Source: Homalodisca vitripennis
Taxonomy: Eukaryota; Arthropoda; Insecta; Hemiptera; Cicadellidae
Length of the DNA stretch: 64,000 nucleotides
NCBI RefSeq assembly: GCF_021130785.1
Contig: NC_060212.1
Location: 143,350,001-143,414,000, forward strand
Direction: 5' to 3'
The notes under the pieces are model-generated. The model had not been told where the DNA came from. It was given only the letters and a program-made list of their open reading frames with translations, and ran no database searches. Below, in pieces: positions 57,935-64,000 of this stretch (the stretch's first letter is position 1; the number at the start of each line of letters is the position of its first letter). A program made the position numbers and the translations under genes.

Positions 57935-60900
57935 CCTGTTTCGCATATTTGTCTTTCAAATCTTTCCTTATATAACCCTTAGTTCCTGTCTCCTTTTTAT
58001 ATATTTCCTAATAGTATTACATGGTTTAAAATACAGATTTCAGTATTATTCAGTGAGTATTTAGAACTAATTTAAATTAAGCTTTTTATTTAAGAAGGAG
58101 GCATTTTTACTCTTACAAAAGGTTAGATTTTTAAATTTTCCATACTTTTATAGTACTTAAACTGAGTAGTTTGCTATGTATTTAGGTTTTGCTTATTTTA
58201 TACGGATTTTTGTAGTTCTACAATTCTGTTGCACCATGTGAAAATATTTGTAACTATTTCTTGTAATTTTTGACAGTATTTTACTCTAAGTTTCATTCCT
58301 TTTTTGCTTAAATATCTAGGTGAATATTTTTTTATTTTTATTTCAAATTTTATATAGTTTTGAGTAAAAGACTGGGACGTTAATAGATATATTTGGTAAA
58401 CTTGAAAAAACTAAGTTGTTTTTGATGAAGGAAAAACTGTGATCAGTTGCTCATTAAATAACTACCCATGACAGTCAAACACAGCTAAGATTAATACGGA
58501 ATACTTCGACATTATAGTAGCATATATACTATTTTGATCTCTTCTTGAAATTATTTTTTACAGCTGGTTATAAAGAGTTATAAAACATGAAAATAATAGT
58601 GTGAGATAATTTTAAATAAAACACGTCTAGCATATCCTGTTTTAACCTTTTTGAAAAAGATTTAGCCATTAACTCTTCAATAGATAGTCTACGTTACAGT
58701 ATACAATTTCTTTGTTTAACTCTAAAAATAATAAAAATGTAATGGGAATGTTCTAAACCATCCCTAGCATTTTGTAAAACATTGTAAAGACACTACTATT
58801 ACTTTTAAGCATTTATTTATTTTTGAATAACCAAAATTTGGTATAAACCAGATCTCCAATAATTTAATGTTTGGAAATATATGAGGTACACGTCTTATAC
58901 GTCTCCTCATGTTGGTGCATTTATTGCAATTTAATGAGCGCAATTATTTTATTGTTATGGAACTTTTGCCTGTGTACTTCTGGTAACTGGAATGATGTTA
59001 ATAAAAGCCATACAGAGCCTAAAAGGAGATTGTGTGCAGAAGTAAATGGCCACTTCCACCTCCCATCACTGTGTAATCAGTTATTTACATCCGATTGCCT
59101 TCTGTTACACAGTGACTGCAGTTGTTTTTGTTAATTAATTATTACACGATTTGCCTTGACAAAAACAACAGTCACATTACATTTGTAATTTATATAATTT
59201 TTATGAATAAGCACTTTAACTGTGCAAACTATATATTTTTAATTTAGAGAATATGGTTTTCTTAATGTGTAGTAAGACATTGCCCACGTTGTAATGCCCA
59301 ACGGAAGTGGTGTATAAAATAAGTCATCTCCATCTGTGAAACACAATGAAACGGAGTTTCTTATAGATATGTCCAGGAAAGTTGATTAACGAGCATATCA
59401 TGTTGGGGCATAAAGAACCTGGAGCTGTACATATACTGTTATTTAATGATGTGCTGGCAGTCATTTTTATTTTATGTTGGGGATTAATTTGTTATTTTTG
59501 TTGGTAGTTTACTCATTTTGTAATTGTATTTTTAATTATTATATATTTGATCTGGTTTAAAATTATTTATAATATTGTCAATTAATATCAATAATTATTT
59601 TGAATTAAAGATTGGATAACATTGTATAGATACAGATTCTCCCTATTAATATTAAATAGTTTTGATCCTATGAGTAATAGTTATTCATCTAAACGGGTAC
59701 CAGTATTTTCTTATTACAAGGAGACTTTCTCAGTATAATTTTGCGTCCATATAAATCTGTTATACCTTTTTTTAGTTATGTTCTGCTAAGTCGTAAATAT
59801 ATAGTTTTTATATATAGAATAATAATTCTCTGAAGTTTTAGAATAAATTCTACATTTATCAGGTAATTTATTCTCAACATTATTAAATCTGTCAGTGTTT
59901 TTAATATTTTGTTATAAGATTTAAAATATGTTACTGTTTGGTTGTGATGCTCTGAAGTCATTTTTATTACATTTTAGATAACACTGTATTTTAATCGTAT
60001 TTGAATATTAACCATAGCAAATGATTTTTTAATACAATGTTGTTGCTCAATAAAATGTAATGTTTCACCTGTATCGTCAGCTTCTACCTGAGTACTACTA
60101 GTTATGAATATGTTTTTTATTAGGAAACATTATCATAATTTATTAAACTCTGTTCCTCAATTGTTTATTAAATAATTTAAATAAATAAGATAAATAATTA
60201 GCTATTCGTCCAAAAATATATACATGTATGCAGGTAAATTATCAACTTACATGAATGTACCTGTTGCGTATAGAATATTTTATATTGTTAGTTTTATCAC
60301 TGGTGTGTCAACTTAAATGAGTTAAAGGAAAGCCTAATTGAGCATTTATAAATTGAATTTATTTACAGAACATGTTAACTTATTATTAGTTGATCATATG
60401 AACTTTGTGTATAATATTGTGATCATAAAGTAATATTTAGCTTTAAGGAGTTAACAGTTACATACAATTTAATGTGACTTTAGAGGCTCTTGTTATATTT
60501 TTTTTGTATTTTGACAAGTGCTATTGTTGATCTCAATTTGAAACTTGCCAAAATTTTGTCAAAAGTTCTAAAACTTAAGTTTTTATTCTAGGTATTTTTA
60601 AGATAACAAACATTCTAAGTCTGACTTTTTGAAATAAGATATCACTTTTCTTATTTATTTTTTATATTTTTGGTGTTATTTCAATAGAATTGAGTTGTTA
60701 TTGCATTGGTTTTGTGTTTTTCTTAACCCATTTTCTTCATATAAACATCCTCTAACGGGTAACGCCCAGGTGATGATGTGGCATGTAGCTGATGCACAAA
60801 AACATATGTTGCCACAGCCTACCCAACTAATATTGATATCTACTAGCTGTCTGCAGCTAGATCTTCGCTATCAAAAACAAATTTTATTGAAACTCTTCCT

Positions 60901-62206
60901 GTGGGTTGTTTTTCTATTTGTGTAGGTTACTGAGTAAAATGTATTAAGGCATAAAGTATTAAATAACCAATATTAAGTCTGCTTATAAATATTATTTATG
61001 AGATAATAACTATATAGTGTGTCTTGTCAAAACAGTACAATTCGTGAATGAGTAGAGAAGAAGACATAAACCAAACTATGACAGAGCTTATTTGTTTTAT
61101 GTAGGATATTTTAATATTATTTCCTCCACATTGTGTTAAATAAAAGCTTTTAGATCTTTTTAATTCTGCTGCCGTAAGAAAATAGAGTTGTTCTGTTGGA
61201 TATATTTATTATTAGCATATTTCTTTTCAACACTTAATTCTTACTTTAAACTGTTTCATTGAAGTTAAAGCAGTTGTTATCAACAGCTCAGGATCACTGA
61301 TATGTAGTTGCCGATCCTAAGAATTTGAAGGAAACAAGAATTTTCTGGATATTTGCAATTGTTTAGTTGTACAAGTAATGAGTATTCTGCATTTCGAGAT
61401 CTGTAATCTGATCTCTTCCTCAGGTCCCTTAGGAATTCGCTACTCTGCATCAGGTACCTTAAACTGATGTGCGGTTGTGTAACTGTAACTGGTTATTGAA
61501 AATAGCAGGGTTGCACATCTCTACTATTAACCCTTTGAACCTTGGAGGATAAAACACTGTTCAACTAGTATTGTACCAAGGTAATTTTAGCCCAGGTAAG
61601 TAAGAAATCCCAGACTTTTAAGATGTTTCTGGATGGGATTTTTTTAAATTGACAGCTGCTTTGTTATGAGGTTTAATTTTATGGCTATGGCTATGGTATA
61701 ACGCCGTTCCGACACCATGACACCACTGAAGTTTATCCATTGCCAGCCAATTGATATCCACCAGAATGCCTGCACTATGACATGCAAAGCTGTCAAGTTA
61801 CTCATACTTACACTTGACTTTGAAAATATCTTATATACACACTTCCACCATCATTATTGATACATAGCTTATAATTTAATCATTACAAGTTATTCTTTAG
61901 TCATAAACTAAATCTTATACTCCTCTAGAGCAGCGGTTCCTCAATGTAGATTTTCAATGGAGGCGTCAGTGTATTAGAGAACAATAGGAAAGTATTGTGG
62001 AAAATGGCTTGGAAGCAATTCTCATAATCCTTACGTATCAGTTTATTTATTATATGATTCTTGACGCTTGCTTGGTTTGATAGTAGTGTACTGCAGTTTG
62101 TTGAACCTGTAAACATAAAAAGTGGGATACCGGTAGTCAAGTTGTATGTTGTAGTAGGCCTGAAAATGGCAAATCACTACAGTAGAAAAGACCGTATAGT
62201 GATAAT
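57935..62206. other. 3'UTR or intergenic AT-rich DNA
   Basis: Follows the stop of the unidentified gene. Apart from the hairpin at 59112-59175 and AATAAA words (for example near 60050), nothing is recognised. Short GC-richer islands at 59030-59100 and 60750-60820 do not form convincing exons. Confidence 0.35.
59112..59175. repeat. short inverted-repeat hairpin
   Basis: GTGACTGCAGTTGTTTTTGT pairs with ACAAAAACAACAGTCAC across a 28-base AT-rich loop, one bulge. Could be a small MITE remnant or an RNA hairpin. Confidence 0.4.
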
Positions 62207-62208
62207 TA

Positions 62209-63531
62209 CAGGGTGTCAATTAAGTCTGGAACCTCTTTTTTAATTTTTGAACCATAATAGAAAGAAATACCAAAGTTCACACGTGCTTACTGGTGATAGT
62301 AACGCACACATCTGCCCAATTACCGACCGGATAATCCCTTTGGGAGACGGTCCACAAGGAGTCAGACAAAATTCTTAAATAGCAGCATAGGTCAAGTTTG
62401 GTATCAAATTAAAGGTCTTACTTAGCAGAGTACAATTCCACAAACCGGACTTCAAAAGGTGGATTCTTTCAGTAGTTATAGCTATTTGAATTTTAAAACA
62501 ATTGAACACGGTAAATTTTAAGTATTACAAGTAAACACCAATTTTTAAGTACCTGCGATCAAAGTAAGTGTTCAAAATGTTCCCCTCCCATCATCGGACA
62601 ATGTAGTAATCGAAGCCAGGAATCAATAATTATTACCAATAACACAACTACTGTTAGAATGTGAAAGTGGCAGATTGAGTCATACATCTACAGAAACTTA
62701 ACGTTTGGGCAGGTATTATAGGAAATCAAATTATGGGCCCATTATTTATCAATGGTAATTTAAATGGTGACTCGTATCTAGCAATGCTCCAAAATGAGAT
62801 AATTCGTGCACTACAAGCTGCTCTTGGTCGACAATTTCAAAGAATTTATTTCCAACAAGATGGCGCACCACCACACTTTGCTCTCCTTGTTAGAGAATAC
62901 TTGGATACAATATTCCTTCACAGATGGATGAAGACGTGGTGCAGTAGAGTGGCCTGCTCGTTCCCCTGATTTATCTCCGCTGGATTTTTTTCTTTGGGGA
63001 TACCTCAAAGATAAAGCTTATCGTACTAAGCCTCGAGATTTGGCGCACCTAAGAAATCTCATAGTCCAAGAAGCTCAAGATATTCCTCGTGACTACCTTC
63101 AAAATGCAGTGGATGGCTTTTACAACCGCCTAGGACATTGCCAGACGATGGTAGGGGAACATTTTGAACACTTAATTTGATCACAGGTACTTAAAAATTG
63201 GTGTTTACTTGTAATATTTAATAATTTACATTGTTCAATTGTTTTAAAATTCAAATAGCTATAACTACTGAATGAATCCACCTTTTTAAGTCCGGTTTGC
63301 GGCATTGTACTCTGCTAAGTAAGACCTTTAATTTGATACCAAACTTGACATATGCTGCTGTTTAAGAATTTTGTCTGACTCCTTGTGGACCATCCCCCAA
63401 AGGGATTATCTGGTCGGTAATTGGGCAGATATGTGCGTTACTATCACCAGTAAGCACGTGTGAACTTTGGTATTTTTTTATATTGTGGTTTAAAAATTAA
63501 AAAAGAGGTTCCAGACTTAGTTGACACCCTG
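62209..63531 (+). mobile_element. Tc1/mariner-type element with TIRs of over 300 bp
   Basis: It is flanked by TA (62207-62208 and 63532-63533), with outer ends CAGGGTGTCAATTAAGTCTG and its complement. The complementarity continues inward for about 320-350 bases on each side (to about 62570 and 63170), far longer than the 20-40 bp of ordinary mariners. About 600 bases between the arms hold the C-terminal part of a transposase. A solo arm lies at 697-1011. Confidence 0.88.
62700..63180 (+). pseudogene. Tc1/mariner-superfamily transposase, C-terminal part
   Basis: Reads LNVWAGIIGNQIMGPLFING, LNGDSYLAMLQNEIIRALQA, RIYFQQDGAPPHFALLVREY (second catalytic Asp), a frameshift near 62925, then WPARSPDLSPLDFFLWGYLK (third catalytic residue region), DKAYRTKPRDLAHLRN and a tail ending at TGA 63178-63180. 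The N-terminal DNA-binding part and the first Asp are missing, so the copy is not autonomous. Confidence 0.85.
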
Positions 63532-63639
63532 TATATTAAATATTTTTTAATATTTGCATTTAAAGACGTGCGTTATTTACAATGTTGATTTGAGTAATGA
63601 TGTCATACGGTCTAGACGTTTTAAATCCTACTCTACTGG

Positions 63640-63990
63640 AAGTTTTCTTTTCAATTGGAAAACGAGAAAGGTGTGAAGATACATCTGTCACTCCAGCAAT
63701 TAATCAATGAATTTAAAGACCTTGTATCACGGCATTTAGTATACCTTAAAAATTAATTACATTGGATAGTATTTTCCAGATGTTAAGACAGAGAGCTGGC
63801 AATTTAAGTTGACAAGAGGTCTATTTAAGATCAATGCAGATGTACTTCCTGACCACATTCAGGAACAGGCAATCAACATAAAATGTGATTCTCAAGCGTT
63901 GGTGGAATTTTAAAACCTGGATGTTAAAGAATGCTGGTGGAGTTATCTTCCTGTTTACCTACAAGTTGCTTTGGAAGTGTAAAGTTATTG
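63640..63990 (+). pseudogene. hAT-like (GTF2IRD2/FAM200-type) transposase fragment at right edge
   Basis: LINEFKDLVSRHLVYLKN near 63700, then LTRGLFKINADVLPDHIQEQ, AINIKCDSQALVEF, a stop, and WWSYLPVYLQVALEVLKLL. The order (INEFKDRF.., the 'xxLQxExIxLQCD' helix, 'LP..P.L...AxxVLxxF') is that of hAT-derived GTF2IRD2/SCAND3-like proteins just before the dimerisation region. Contains stops and runs towards the window edge. Confidence 0.5.
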
Positions 63991-64000
63991 ATTAAATTTA

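Noticed and set aside
58871..59134. 87-codon plus ORF as an exon or gene
   Set aside because: Cys/Leu-rich from AT-rich sequence, no splice-supported boundaries and no domain.

Overview
The window looks like AT-rich nuclear DNA from an insect. It has intron-bearing animal genes, long low-complexity introns and a dense, varied load of transposable elements (Merlin, piggyBac/TTAA, mariner, PIF/Harbinger, hAT, several LINE clades, Gypsy, a tRNA-derived SINE). A hemipteran is a reasonable guess from this mix, but the sequence does not prove it. There is no bacterial-style operon structure, no CRISPR array and no rRNA.

Two host genes are clearly recognised. On the minus strand, exons 1-4 of an alpha-methylacyl-CoA racemase (AMACR) run from 16430 down to 3482. 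They carry the first 211 residues, including His122 and Asp152; the C-terminal exons should lie beyond the left edge. On the plus strand, a complete six-exon SEH1 nucleoporin/GATOR2 gene runs from 22961 to 37017 (371 codons, all junctions in phase). The two genes point away from each other across about 6.5 kb of repeat-rich DNA (LINE and Merlin fragments, two SINE copies, a TIR element that ends just upstream of SEH1).

Further right, two phase-compatible exons (52400-52510 and 57817-57934) give the C-terminal end of an unidentified plus-strand gene. Inside the intron between them lies an intact intronless ORF (55854-56981, 375 aa). It starts with a linker-histone-like (H15) winged helix and has a long basic, Ser/Lys-rich tail. 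This nested gene is the most interesting host-gene candidate here.

Mobile elements by region: 0-2 kb, a solo long TIR and a deleted piggyBac-type element; 2.7-3.1 kb, a mariner-derived palindrome; 4-6.3 kb, a decayed piggyBac with transposase remains; 7.3-9.5 kb, a CR1/jockey-like LINE; 9.9-10.9 kb, a 350-bp direct repeat; 12.5-13.6 kb, a PIF/Harbinger element with transposase and MADF remnants; 14.5-19.7 kb, LINE and Gypsy fragments and a broken Merlin copy; 20.5-22.5 kb, two SINEs and a 26-bp-TIR element; 23.4-26.5 kb, one Merlin copy containing a second Merlin copy and a hAT element, all in SEH1 intron 1; 27.2-27.7 kb, another Merlin copy; 28.7-30.6 kb, a LINE reverse transcriptase split by a TTAA element; 32.2-34.2 kb, a TTAA element and a mariner in SEH1 intron 4; 39-40.6 kb, another LINE; 47.6-48.5 kb, another TTAA element; 53.6-54.9 kb, a mariner with a 248-codon intact C-terminal part; 62.2-63.5 kb, a Tc1/mariner-type element with TIRs of over 300 bp; 63.6-64 kb, a hAT-like fragment at the edge.

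All coordinates were read by eye. Family names come from recognised protein motifs and terminal-repeat structure; no database search was possible.
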